Part shown: positions 1 through 10,193 of the stretch, piece by piece | Layout of the letters: each line of letters opens with the position of its first letter | How positions within the stretch are numbered: position 1 is the first letter of the stretch | NCBI GenBank assembly: GCA_012295275.1 | Contig: CM022675.1 | Location: forward strand, 11,814,516 to 11,847,015 | Origin: Chrysomallon squamiferum | Taxonomy: Eukaryota; Mollusca; Gastropoda; Neomphalida; Peltospiridae | Direction of reading: 5' to 3' | Length of the DNA stretch: 32,500 bases | Position numbers and translations under genes: made by a program | Notes under the pieces: generated by a model | Told to the model about the DNA's origin: nothing | What the model saw: the letters and a program-made list of their open reading frames with translations, nothing else | Databases searched by the model: none

Positions 1-250
1 ACATACATACTACATATATACATACATACATATATACATACATACTACATATATACATACATACATATCTACATACATACACATCTACATACATACATAC
101 AAACAAACATACATGCATGCATACATACGAACATAGGTATATAAATATACATTCAGACAGACAGACAGAAACAAACTCATATACATACATAGATACATGC
201 CCACGTAACTAGATACATTATATACACACACATACATACATACATGCATA
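1..250. repeat. Degenerate (ACAT)n microsatellite at the left edge
   Basis: ACAT units are broken by ACTACATAT, AAAC and GACA variants. The repeat probably continues to the left of the window. Confidence 0.9.
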
Positions 251-350
251 ATGTAGTTACATGTTTTCAGAAATACACACCACACGCAGTTGCATACAAA
301 CACCTATATACCTATAAGATACATGTACATTCCTTGTTTTATCATTTTCA

Positions 351-390
351 TTCTTCTTCTTCTTCTTCTTCTTCTTCTTCTTCTTCTTCT

Positions 391-458
<68 letters not shown>

Positions 459-495
459 ATTATTATTATTTTTAAAATTATTATTATTATTATTA
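351..495. repeat. (TTC)n followed by (ATT)n
   Basis: About fourteen TTC units (351-392) pass directly into ATT units (393-458) and an imperfect ATT continuation to 495. Confidence 0.95.
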
Positions 496-870
496 GTTCC
501 CGAGTTTATATTTTGTCTTATTTGCTATGACAATTTATACGCGATGCTGTGATGGTATTAAATCCTAAGACTGTAAAATATGTTTGGCCTCTCAGGAAGA
601 GGTTAATGGATAATAAACGATACAGAGAGCCTAGTTCTGTCTCACACTTACGCAGGATTAACCTTCGGAACATAAAAAACACGCCACAACAACATAAAAC
701 AAAGTAGAATAACAAAACTAATGGACGTGATGAAAAAACCGTAACTAAACCGTTTTAATACACAAAAAGATACGTAATTCGTAAATAAAGATGAGAAACT
801 CTTTGAGGATATGAGCGCAAAATTGAAAATAATTATCTGCCCTATCTATTTGTATTTGATATTATTAACG
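496..870. other. Unique AT-rich stretch, no gene seen
   Basis: Non-repetitive, AT-rich, no coding style on either strand. Confidence 0.6.
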
Positions 871-1330
871 GTTCATATATATATATATACATACATATAA
901 ACGTACCGATGTAGTAATATATATATATACATACATAAACACATGTACAAATACATGTATGCGCAAAAAACTTGGATACGCAAATACGTAGATTTGAAAT
1001 ACATATATAAACACATACGGACATACATACCGCCACTCACATAAATATACATACACGTACATACATACATACATACATACATACATACATACATACATAC
1101 ATACATACATACATACATACATACATACATACATGCATACATACATATAGTATATAAATACAAACATATATATCTGTAAACGTACAAATATACTCTGATG
1201 GATACGAACATACAAAAATACAGGCACACATACACCCAGCTAAATAAATAAATAAATATACATGCATATACACACACACACACACACATACACACATCTG
1301 TATAAAAACACACACATAACGTTTACACAT
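871..1330. repeat. ACAT/TA/CA microsatellite cluster
   Basis: Contains TA runs (about 880-930), a nearly pure ACAT run (1058-1148), AAAT units (about 1241-1256) and a CA run (1269-1288). Long open frames here are Met/Tyr/Cys/Val products of the repeat. Confidence 0.9.
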
Positions 1331-1890
1331 TCACACATACACATGCTGCACAGAAATATTAAATCAACACGAGTCAATGAAATACTTAATCGCAGCTGGA
1401 AATATTAAATCATTGTTAAATCAGACGTCCTTCAACTTAAAACTCTGCCTGCTGGGATGGAGTACGATAATCATATTTGTTTCTTTATTCAGAGGTGAAC
1501 GACCCTCGTCGAATTTTCTTTCATCTTCAAGGTGATCTAATATTGTAAGCAATTCATTGAATATGTGATGAAAATCTTTATTTGATTTGTCGGAAAAGTA
1601 AACAAGTCAAGTCTGGACTTCAGATGGACCAAAGTGGACACTGTTTTAGCCAGCGGCTGGACATCGATTGTATCGTTTTGTTTCTTAATCCAAGTGACCT
1701 TCGATGACCTTTCCCGGGTTAATCCGTTGTGTGATTTTTTAACACAGCCCACAAAGGGTTTAAGCGATTGATTGAAAGCGCAAGTTTTCTTAATATTGCA
1801 AGAGAAAGGGAAAAAAAAAAGAAGACAAACTGATTTTGTGATATGTCACGTGCATTCAGAAAGTAAATACACTCTTCCACAGTTCTTTTC
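1331..1890. other. Unique island, no gene seen
   Basis: Mixed-composition sequence without coding style. It holds the DR4 element at 1695-1710 and the words CCAGCGGCTGG and TTCCCGGGTTAA. Confidence 0.6.
1695..1710 (-). promoter_or_regulatory. Perfect DR4 nuclear-receptor element
   Basis: The minus strand reads AGGTCA-TCGA-AGGTCA: two exact consensus half-sites in direct repeat with a four-base spacer, the classical arrangement for RXR heterodimers such as thyroid hormone receptor. It lies in a unique island (about 1370-1800) with no gene attached. Confidence 0.4.
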
Positions 1891-2051
1891 TCTCTCTCTC
1901 ATACACACACATACACTCTCACATACACAGACCCACACACAAATAAAAACATAAACACACTCACACTATCACACATCTACCTTTCTGTTTCTTTCTTTCT
2001 ATCTTTCCCTATTTCATCCTCATTCTCTCTGTGTTTTCCTTCCTCTGTTTC

Positions 2052-2450
<399 letters not shown>

Positions 2451-2524
<74 letters not shown>
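2451..2524. repeat. (TC)n microsatellite
   Basis: About 37 TC units, followed by a C/T-rich tract to about 2680. Confidence 0.97.
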
Positions 2525-2527
<3 letters not shown>

Positions 2528-2746
2528 CTCTGTTTTCCTCTCCTTTTTCTCTCTTTCTCCCTCTTTCTATCTCTTTTTCTGCTGTCGCTCCCCATTGCTC
2601 CTTCTCCCTCCTCCCTCCTCGGTCTCCCTTCTCCCCCGGTCTCCCTCCTACCCATTTCTCTCTCCCTTCCCTTTCTTTATAAAATGTTTATTAAGAAGAA
2701 TTCGTCTATTTCCTCAACTACTGTCAGGATTGTTGCTGCCGCTTCC

Positions 2747-3045
2747 TCTACTACTGCTACTACTTCTACTACTACAACTACTACTACAACTACTGCTACT
2801 ACTACTGCTACTATTATTACTACTACTACTACTGCTACTACTTCTACTACTACAACTACTGCTACTACTATTACTGCTACTATTACTATTGCTACTACTG
2901 CTACATTTACTACTACTACTGCTAATACTATAACAACAACTACTACTGCTGCTGCTACTACTACTACTGCTAATGCTACTGCTACTATTACTACTACTAC
3001 TATTGCTACTACTGTTGCTACTACTACTGCTACTGCTACTACTAT

Positions 3046-3082
<37 letters not shown>

Positions 3083-3125
3083 GCTACTGCTACTGCTACT
3101 ATTACTACTACTACTACTAATATTG

Positions 3126-3160
<35 letters not shown>

Positions 3161-3161
3161 G
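2747..3161. repeat. Degenerate CTA/CTG trinucleotide repeat of about 415 bases
   Basis: Units are ACT, GCT, ATT and TTC in mixed order, becoming pure ACT near 3052-3080 and 3127-3160. The open frames (poly-Thr/Ala or poly-Leu) are repeat artefacts. Confidence 0.95.
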
Positions 3162-3421
3162 TTATTTTAACGCAATCGTCATCGCCTTCTTTATCATCAT
3201 ACCTATAATGTATTCATGATTAAACCGAAGGGAAGAAAAACAAAAAAAATAAAGGTTAATTAAGATTATTTTTATGATTATTATTATTATTATTAATAAA
3301 CTGCTACCAGTACCCAGTACCTCCGTAATTAAAGTTTGATTACGACTTACGAATATAATTCGTATTAAAACAACCTAGCTTTATTTGATTTGTCACCAGC
3401 GAACGCAGATTAATCATACAG

Positions 3422-3429
3422 TGACGTCA
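3422..3429. promoter_or_regulatory. Full CRE palindrome TGACGTCA
   Basis: A perfect cAMP-response element in a non-repetitive island (about 3300-3820) that also holds a GTCATGTGAC word and two TGACCT half-sites (3487-3492, 3506-3511). Confidence 0.3.
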
Positions 3430-3521
3430 TTACCACAGAGAAAGAAACACTAGCACTCTGTGCATGGCATCTCGCCGTACGTCATGTGACCTCAAACAAA
3501 GATCATGACCTTTTTGTTCTT

Positions 3522-3550
3522 GTGGCAGACGCCAACTGGCGTAGTGCCAC
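3522..3550. promoter_or_regulatory. Imperfect hairpin containing an NF-I-type palindrome
   Basis: GTGGCA (3522-3527) pairs with TGCCAC (3545-3550), and CGCCA (3530-3534) with TGGCG (3537-3541), leaving a small internal loop. The right half, CTGGC-GTAGT-GCCAC without the first and last base, is TGGC-N5-GCCA, the NF-I arrangement. Confidence 0.3.
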
Positions 3551-3855
3551 TTCAGCAGAATAAATGTTCTTGCGCGCCGGGAATAAGTACCTCCATATAT
3601 CATAACTTCATGATTATCGTTTAAGTTATTATTCTGTATATTAGTACTAGTGTGTAATATACGATAGGGTATAGTATTCGTATGATTTATTTAGACACTT
3701 ATTCCTTACCGTTTTATTTACTCTGATTAAAACTAAGATGCTAATATTTTATATAAATATAAAAATTCGGCGTGAATTAACCTTATTTTATTGTTAACGC
3801 TAACATATAAAGTGAGGTTATTAGAACTTGTTTCTTTGCGTGTGCCTGGGTTTTT

Positions 3856-3856
3856 T

Positions 3857-3934
<78 letters not shown>
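3856..3934. repeat. (GT)n(GA)n compound microsatellite
   Basis: About ten GT units followed directly by about 28 AG units, the same architecture as 31387-31497. A GA-TA-rich tail follows to about 4040. Confidence 0.95.
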
Positions 3935-3939
<5 letters not shown>

Positions 3940-4281
3940 GAGAATCTTTAGAAAATGAAGATAGATGGTCAGACATGAGCAGATATGTGGATGGATGCAT
4001 GGTTAGATGAATAGATGGACAGACAAATAGACAGACACGCAGACTGATAAACAAAGATTTTAAAAATATTAAGCCATATCATTCAGTAATTAACAGAATA
4101 ATCTACTTAATACTTTATATTTTCTCCTTTATTTATTGTAATATAAAATGTCTTTTGAGATAATTTAGCTTTAGAAAATCTGATGAACGAGTAATTAATT
4201 TTGAGTGGCCTGACGTGTGCAGTCAGTGTAATTTTCTTTTTAACAAATGAGTTAAAACGTATGTTTTGTCGTAAGCTTGAC
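3935..4281. other. AT-rich stretch, no gene seen
   Basis: AGAC/ATGG-type units to about 4040, then AT-rich unique sequence. Confidence 0.5.
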
Positions 4282-4342
4282 ATTTAAAAGATAAATAGAG
4301 GGAAGAGAGACAGAGACAGACAGAGAGAGGGAGATAGATAGT

Positions 4343-4414
<72 letters not shown>

Positions 4415-4725
4415 GAGAGAGATGGACACAGAAAGAGAGAGATAAAGACAAGAGATAAAGACAAGAGAGAAAGATAGAGAAAGAGAGAAAAGAAAGACAA
4501 AGAAAGAGAGAGAGAAAGAAAGAAAGACAGAGAGAGAGAAAGAGAGAAAAGAGGAACAAGATTGAAAAAAGAGAGAAGAGAGAGCAAAGAGAAGAAAGAA
4601 AAAGAAAGAGAAAAAGAGAAAAGAAAATAAAAAGAAGAAAAAGAAGAAGAAAATATAAAGAAGAAAAGAAGAAGAAAAGAAAATATAAAGAAGAAAAAGA
4701 AGAAGAAAAGAAAACGCAGAGGAAG
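4282..4725. repeat. Long polypurine tract with (GA)n core
   Basis: About 440 bases, almost wholly A and G on the forward strand, with about 30 pure AG units at 4344-4407. Towards its end are two to three copies of a roughly 35-base unit around AAAATATAAAGAAGAAAA. Confidence 0.9.
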
Positions 4726-5080
4726 ACTGGTACAGATTACATGATAGTTCTAATATCGTTTGATACAGTCACGGATCGATTTGATCGGAAAATCGGAAAG
4801 ATATCTCCGATGAATCGAATTATCTGGTTAAACTGATTATCATTTTCATAAATACATAATCGTACGATGTATTTCAGTGTAATTATGAGAATGAGCGAAT
4901 GAGTAAATGAATAAATAAATAAATGCTTGAAATATTAAAAAATATATTATTCCTAATAAGTTTGTCGACAACAATGGAAATAAGTCGGTGTTATCCTAAA
5001 AAATTCCTGTTATCCTTATTGTTTTAATATTATATTTTATATATTGTATTCTATATTCATGAATTTAAATAAATAGTTTC
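4726..5080. other. AT-rich stretch, no gene seen
   Basis: Contains short repeats of GATCG words (4770-4815) and AAAT units (about 4908-4922). Nothing coding. Confidence 0.5.
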
Positions 5081-5096
5081 ATTTTATTTATTTATT

Positions 5097-5138
<42 letters not shown>

Positions 5139-5300
5139 TTTTTTTTTTTTTTTTTTTTTATTATAATTATTTTCATTTTATTTATTTATTTTTAATATTA
5201 TTATTATTATTATTTTTTGGGGGCTAAATTTTTTACTTTCTTTTTCTTTTCTTTCTTTCTTTCTTTCTTTCTTCCTTCCTTCATTTCCTCCCTTCATACT
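5081..5300. repeat. TTTA/ATT/poly-T/CTTT low-complexity cluster
   Basis: TTTA units (5083-5104), ATT units (5105-5137), about 23 T, then a second ATT run and CTTT/CTTC units to about 5285. Confidence 0.9.
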
Positions 5301-6020
5301 CTCTCACCTTTCTATTTTGTAAAGTAATAATATCCAAAAGAAGAAACCCACCCAATTTTTCTCTCCCAGTAATTAACTATTTACCATTCATAAACTTGCA
5401 TTACTACAGCGTACAAGGGAAAAAAAAACAAAATGGCTGGACCAAATTAAAACCGGTCACCGATTTTCTTCACAATGTACCATATTCACCGTTCAAACTG
5501 CCATTTGCACTTGAAAGTTTTAGAGAATGCACGTTTGAAAATTGTTTATCACGGAAATAGGTACAGTCTTGAAAGGCCGAGTAATTTGGATTATGTCCCT
5601 TTAATAGACTTGACCTTTTAATTGCTACCGGTTGCAAGATGAAAGAAAAGAGAAACGAAAAAGGACTGTATTAATTATTTGAGCACACGATAAAAAAAAA
5701 AACATCGACCTTTTGTATGGGATTACTGTTCTGTGAAAGCCGTGCCCAGAGTAATTAAAGAATTTAACGGGTTTCTTCGCAAAAACAAGTTTAGAAACAT
5801 GTGTTTGTTTTGCTGACGTCAGTAAACTAGCGCATTTTTTTTTTTTTAACCCTTTTGTTGAATTGTTTTAGCGCTCTTTTTTTTTTTCGTTTTTTTTTCT
5901 CTTTTATTTTGCTTTCCTTCTGTTTTCTTTTCTTTCTTTTTATTAATATTTCTTTTTTCGTTTTTTTATTTACGAAGAAAATATATTTGTTCTAGAGTTC
6001 ATAGCATTAAGACTGCTGTT
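5301..6020. other. AT-rich stretch with poly-T runs, no gene seen
   Basis: Unique from about 5310 to 5820, including the MARE-like site, then T-rich to 6000. No coding style. Confidence 0.55.
5811..5824. promoter_or_regulatory. MARE-like site
   Basis: TGCTGACGTCAGTA differs at one base from the CRE-type Maf recognition element TGCTGACGTCAGCA. It lies in a unique island without a nearby gene. Confidence 0.25.
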
Positions 6021-6023
6021 CTT

Positions 6024-6057
<34 letters not shown>

Positions 6058-6260
6058 ATCATTAATTCTACCATTTCCGCTACTTACTACTACTTCTACT
6101 ACTACAACTACAACTACAACAACAACAACTACTACTACTACTACTAATAATAATAATATTCTGCTACTCCTGTTTCTACTACCATTAATCAACAACAACA
6201 ACAAAATTAGCTAACTAACTAACTAATTAATTAAATTAATTATCTAATTAATTAACTATC
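6021..6260. repeat. ATT, ACT/ACA and CTAA repeats
   Basis: ATT units (6026-6056), ACT/ACA/AAT units (about 6080-6160), AAC units and CTAA/TTAA units (about 6208-6262). Confidence 0.85.
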
Positions 6261-6603
6261 TAATTAACACATTTCATTCCAAAACAATTGAGGACCAACA
6301 GAATTTATAACATTTCATTCTAAATTCATTAAGGATGAAATCGATGGACAGATGCAGTATAGTAATTACTTTATTTTTAATATAGTTTATTCTTTGCTTT
6401 TCAAGCTAGCCCACTGTGGAACTTTTTTTTTGTTTTTTGTTTTATATTTCCAAGTGAATGTTTTTATTGATCACCAACCTTTGATAACAATAAAGTATGT
6501 TATAAAATAAGAAAGCGTAATGTTATGTCACATATCCTCGGATATGGGCTTTGGCTGTTTCTAGTTATAGCTAGTGCTTATACATAATGTGAAATTCTGT
6601 ATA

Positions 6604-6605
<2 letters not shown>

Positions 6606-6666
<61 letters not shown>

Positions 6667-6691
6667 CATCATCATCATTATTATTATTATA
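6606..6691. repeat. (ATT)n with an ATC insert
   Basis: About 20 ATT units, four ATC units, then more ATT, abutting the SINE fragment at 6694. Confidence 0.95.
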
Positions 6692-6693
6692 AA

Positions 6694-6770
6694 ATTTATA
6701 TGAAAAAAATCTTGCTGCCGATCGAAAAGAGTAACTAAGTGTGAGGACAACGTGTTTCTTCTCTAGTGTG
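6694..6770 (+). mobile_element. Degenerate SINE fragment (3' body of the same family)
   Basis: The words CTTGCTGCCGATCGAAAAGA, GTAACTAAGTGTGAGGACAA and CGTGTTTCTTCTCT parallel the recalled mollusc SINE body CTTGCTGCTAATCGAAAAGA, GTAGCCCATGAAGTGGCGAC and GCGGGTTTCCTCTCT. The upstream edge fuses with an ATT microsatellite at 6606-6691, and the downstream edge is lost. Confidence 0.6.
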
Positions 6771-7200
6771 TTATTATTATAATACGACATCGATAGTAAC
6801 AATTAATAACATCTTTTTATAACGAATTAAACAATTCTTACATTCAGTAACAGAATGAAATAACCAGGCAAACTTGGGACTGAGGTTGACCCAGATTTTT
6901 TTATAATAATAATCAACAGATATTGAAATACGTAACGATAACTAATAAATGTCAGTTTGTCATATTACTAATGACTGTTTTAATATAAAAATAAATAAAG
7001 GAAAGTCTGTAAAGAAAGAAGACATTTTTTTTTTCGAATTAAATTTCCAAAATGTTTAAATTTATATATTCTTGCCAGATATGTTGTGAAAATATGAAAT
7101 AAAACTGTTTTTTCCGCTTATTATTTATTTAATTTTGTTTATTTTAATTTTATTTATTTATTTTCAATTAATCATTAAATTTTTATTTTTTTTATTTTTC
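6771..7200. other. AT-rich stretch, no gene seen
   Basis: Unique but very AT-rich; TTTA-rich after about 7120. Confidence 0.5.
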
Positions 7201-7203
7201 CAA

Positions 7204-7204
<1 letters not shown>

Positions 7205-7243
<39 letters not shown>

Positions 7244-7279
7244 TGACAAAAAAAAAAAAAATAAAGATAGAAGCAACAA

Positions 7280-7312
<33 letters not shown>

Positions 7313-7313
7313 C
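7205..7313. repeat. Poly-A (36 bases) then (AAC)n
   Basis: A pure A36 run at 7205-7240, a second A run to about 7260, and AAC units at about 7274-7313. Confidence 0.95.
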
Positions 7314-7533
7314 TGAAAGAAACCAATGAAAACATACGTTGATGACAATGGAAACCTCTTTACGAAACGATTGTCTTAAGTTCGGTAATTTTCGTAGCGA
7401 TATTGATTCATTTCCGAAGAATCTCGAAATTAGCAGTAACCAATCGTCTTCATAAATAAAATAAAATAACTTATTTATTTCCGTAGAGTGTATTACACTG
7501 CTTCAGTACTAAAACTGGAAATCTTCTTTACGA

Positions 7534-7703
7534 TGAAAAAAAAAAAAAAAAAAAAAAGAAAGAAAGAAAAAAAAAAAAAAAAAAAAAAAAGATAAAAAAA
7601 AAAAAAAGAAAAAGAAATAGAAATAAGAGAAGAAATTTATCGCAATATTAATAATAACCGAAGTAAAAGTATTAATTGTAGTGGTGGTGATAGTAGTAGT
7701 AGT

Positions 7704-7735
<32 letters not shown>

Positions 7736-7772
7736 GAGTAGTAGTAGTAATAGTAGTAGTAGTAGTAGTAGT
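7534..7772. repeat. A-rich tract and TAG/CAG trinucleotide repeat
   Basis: Poly-A with G interruptions (7534-7620). After a short unique gap come GTG, TAG, CAG and TAG units (about 7678-7772). Confidence 0.9.
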
Positions 7773-7904
7773 ATACGTGGCAGTAATTGTTATTAGAAAG
7801 ATAATTTGTATTTTTGTTGTTCACGATATTTAAAGTATACAGTAAGCTGGTTTCGGTTCACAATAACAACAGAAACGCAAAAAAAAACCAACATATTCGT
7901 CAAT

Positions 7905-8000
7905 ATATATATGTGTGTGTGTGTATGTGTGTGTGTGTGTGTGTGCTTGTGTGTGTGCTTGTGTATGTAAGAAAGAAAGAAAGAAACAGATAAATAAATA

Positions 8001-8034
<34 letters not shown>
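7905..8034. repeat. (GT)n, (AAAG)n and (AAT)n
   Basis: GT-rich run with TATG/GCTT breaks (7911-7965), AAAG units (about 7969-7986) and AAT units (8001-8034). Confidence 0.9.
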
Positions 8035-8035
<1 letters not shown>

Positions 8036-8249
8036 CAAACAGAAAACAAATAAACAAAATTTTCTCCAGTTACTTACCAAGTCTTTCAAATTATCCTTTT
8101 CTTTTCTCTTTGCTTTTTTTTTTTTTTTCCCGAATATTATTCTTTAGCTTAAACTGCAAAGATAGTTTAATCTGATTATTTTCATCGTCAAAGCGAAAAG
8201 TAAAACTCGTTATTGCTTCTTTTTTTTTTCTTGCTTTTTTTCTGACAAA

Positions 8250-8470
8250 ACGCGACGTGACGGGCTTGGTGATTGGCTAGAGGTTAGCATCACGTGACAC
8301 GTGATGGCTGTCAGCTAGGACGAGGGTTGGTGTCAAAAGGTGACAGATTTGTTTCAGTTACAGCGCGATGCATCTTTGCCGAGTTAAAGCGGTTTGTGTT
8401 ACCCTTTTACCGTTTTCGCGTCCATCTCTTCCGGTCATTCTCCAGTCTGTCCAGTTAAACGGCTGGACAC
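8250..8470. promoter_or_regulatory. CpG-richer island with CCAAT and double E-box: candidate promoter or enhancer
   Basis: In an AT-rich neighbourhood this 220-base stretch holds many CpGs (CGCGACGTGACGGG, GCGCG, TTTTCGCG). It carries an inverted CCAAT box (ATTGG at about 8272-8276) and, 12 bases on, the palindrome at 8288-8306 with two CACGTG cores. TGACAG/CTGTCA words follow. No TATA box or confirmed gene is attached. A short ATG frame at 8516 (MSTVFLLLPFKLR) running into a GTAAAT donor-like site would fit a plus-strand first exon but is weak. Confidence 0.35.
8288..8306. promoter_or_regulatory. Double CACGTG palindrome
   Basis: CATCACGTG-A-CACGTGATG is a perfect 9-base inverted repeat around one base. 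It contains two E-boxes, and the first includes TCACGTGA, the core bound by MITF/TFE-type bHLH-ZIP factors. Confidence 0.45.
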
Positions 8471-9054
8471 TCCAGATGCATTAATTTGCTTTCAGAGCTG
8501 GAACAGCTTTACAAAATGAGCACCGTTTTTTTGCTTTTACCGTTTAAACTTCGGTAAATATTTCTGCTTCAAATACGCGTGTCTGCTGCATTGTTGTTTT
8601 TTTAAATTTAATTTTGTAACTGTCAAGCAATTTATTTCCTTGTTGTACAGATCATTATTATTATTATTATTATTTATTCGTATTCGTTCGTTCCCTCATC
8701 ATCTCTATGTCTCTGCGTCTTACTGTCAGTTATTAATCAACCATTTTTATACAGAATTACAAACACTGAAGGTTCATGCACGCCTATCATGCCATACAAA
8801 TAAGGTTGGTTCGATCAAGTCTGAGTTAATCAGTTACAAGATTAATAAAGATGAAGACAGGAACCATAGTCACCATTCTCTATAATTAGTTCAATGGGAC
8901 GCGATCTCAGAAACTGTGAATCTTCATTCCGATGGTTTTACATCTGCGTAGATTAGAGAAGCTACGATTACAGAAATAATTTTACAGGGTTCTCGGAAAT
9001 ACTTTGTAATGAAGCCAAAACGACAGACAAGTAAGTAATGAGATCAAGACAAAC
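8471..9054. other. Unique stretch between candidate promoter and ODAD4 3' end
   Basis: No coding style. A plus-strand frame at 8640-8885 begins in an ATT run and has no family resemblance. The only gene hint is the weak first-exon candidate at 8516-8553. Confidence 0.45.
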
Positions 9055-9076
9055 AGCGCTAGTTTCAAAATATAAG

Positions 9077-9082
9077 TTTATT
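9077..9082 (-). promoter_or_regulatory. Candidate polyadenylation signal AATAAA
   Basis: On the minus strand the hexamer sits in CATAAATAAACTT. Some 20-35 bases later comes a GT/T-rich stretch (GCTGTTTGTCTTG) that would serve as the downstream element. Cleavage would fall near 9050-9065. Other AATAAA or close variants occur in this AT-rich region, so the choice is not certain. Confidence 0.4.
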
Positions 9083-9288
9083 TATGGCATATTTGACTTA
9101 ACAATAACTTAATATAAATATATAATTTACAGAAGATAATATTTCAGTAATATAGATAATTACAATATGTACACAAGTTATGGCAGATATACAGATATAA
9201 CGTAATGGTTTGCAATGTACAGCGATTAAAATACATTATATATCTGAAATCTACTGTTCATTGGCTGTATAATTAATAATACTTGGAT

Positions 9289-9425
9289 TATGTAGTTCAG
9301 TGACTCAACGACTTGTCTGACACGTGGCGAATCGCAGGATCAATCCTTGTTAGTGCGCCTGCGAAATATTTGCCCGTTCCAACAATTGCTCAGAGGCAGT
9401 TTTCAAAGTGCGTGCTTTTCTAACA
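9289..9425 (+). mobile_element. Degenerate tRNA-derived SINE fragment (5' head and part of body)
   Basis: The stretch TAGTTCAGTGACTCAACG resembles a tRNA A box, and GCAGGATCAATCC resembles a B box about 35-40 bases later. The following TTAGTGCGCC, CCCGTTCCAACAATTGC and TTTCAAAGTGCGTG parallel a mollusc SINE that I recall with GGATCGATCCCCGTCAGTGG, CGTTCCAGCCAGTGC and TCAAAGGCCGTGG. The copy is diverged and lacks the 3' tail. Family assignment rests on memory. Confidence 0.6.
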
Positions 9426-9979
9426 AGCTAAAGTGTACGTTTCAGTTATATATATTACATAGATTATTGTTTCAACAATATGAATGTCATTCAATATTTA
9501 TATAGTATATATGTACATACCTAGATAACATCCTATGTACACAATATGATTTTTCTAGATGGCTAGAATAATATGTATAAATTATTATTGTGCTGAAATG
9601 ACTACATTTGATTATATTTTATGATTAATTTATTCTATTAAAGTTTTACAATACAGACATATAGATTTTTATCTATATTTATGGAGAAATATTATTTAAA
9701 AATAGTATGTATTATTTTTACTGCTAATAATCATACATCTTATTATGAGATGATCATCATCTAATGAAAAACAGCCAGTAGTATTTATCATAACACTGAA
9801 CTAGACCAACGGAAATATTAAATTAATTTATCATAAACAAATATTGTTCACAATTTTGTAAGAATTCAGATATATAGTTCATGAACGTTGGAAAAACGTC
9901 ATAAAAAAAATATTCTTTTTTTTAATTTAATTTTTTTTTTATCGTTTATACTATCTTTTTTTTACATCTGAGTACCGAA

Positions 9980-10005
9980 CAGACAGACAGACAGACAGAC
10001 AGACA
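9980..10005. repeat. (AGAC)n microsatellite
   Basis: About six CAGA units inside the probable 3' UTR. Confidence 0.95.
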
Positions 10006-10193
10006 AGAACAATGTTCTTATTATACTATTCAGTAAGTCCTCATATATATTTACACACTGCTTCAAATACGCATGAATCTCTAGATTCACTTAAAATGGC
10101 TGCATGAACAAACTGGTCACAGAAGTATAGTAAATACAAACGTTATGATTGATTAGTTTTGTTCAATATATATATATATATGTCTGCTAATTT

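Larger units (their letters stand above)
3162..3855. other. Unique island, no gene seen
   Basis: Includes a short ATT run (about 3275-3296) and the regulatory-looking words between 3422 and 3550. No exon or RNA gene recognised. Confidence 0.6.
9055..10193 (-). other. Probable 3' UTR of the ODAD4-like gene
   Basis: About 1.1 kb of AT-rich sequence with no coding style lies between the recovered stop codon and a good polyadenylation signal. It holds a TA run (about 10168-10181), an AGAC microsatellite (9980-10005) and an antisense SINE fragment (about 9289-9425). The extent is inferred from the signal at 9077-9082 only; nearer signals could be used instead. Confidence 0.4.

Noticed and set aside
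1440-1480. Possible third SINE fragment (CTGCTGGGATGGAGTACGAT)
   Set aside because: It resembles the recalled SINE middle over about 15 bases only, with no continuation on either side.
7205-7240. Poly-A run as the tail of a retrogene or LINE
   Set aside because: No coding remnant, no target-site duplication seen, and it adjoins other A-rich simple repeats.
8640-8885. 81-codon plus-strand frame with a Leu-rich start
   Set aside because: The hydrophobic start is an ATT microsatellite, the rest has no recognisable family or splice signals.
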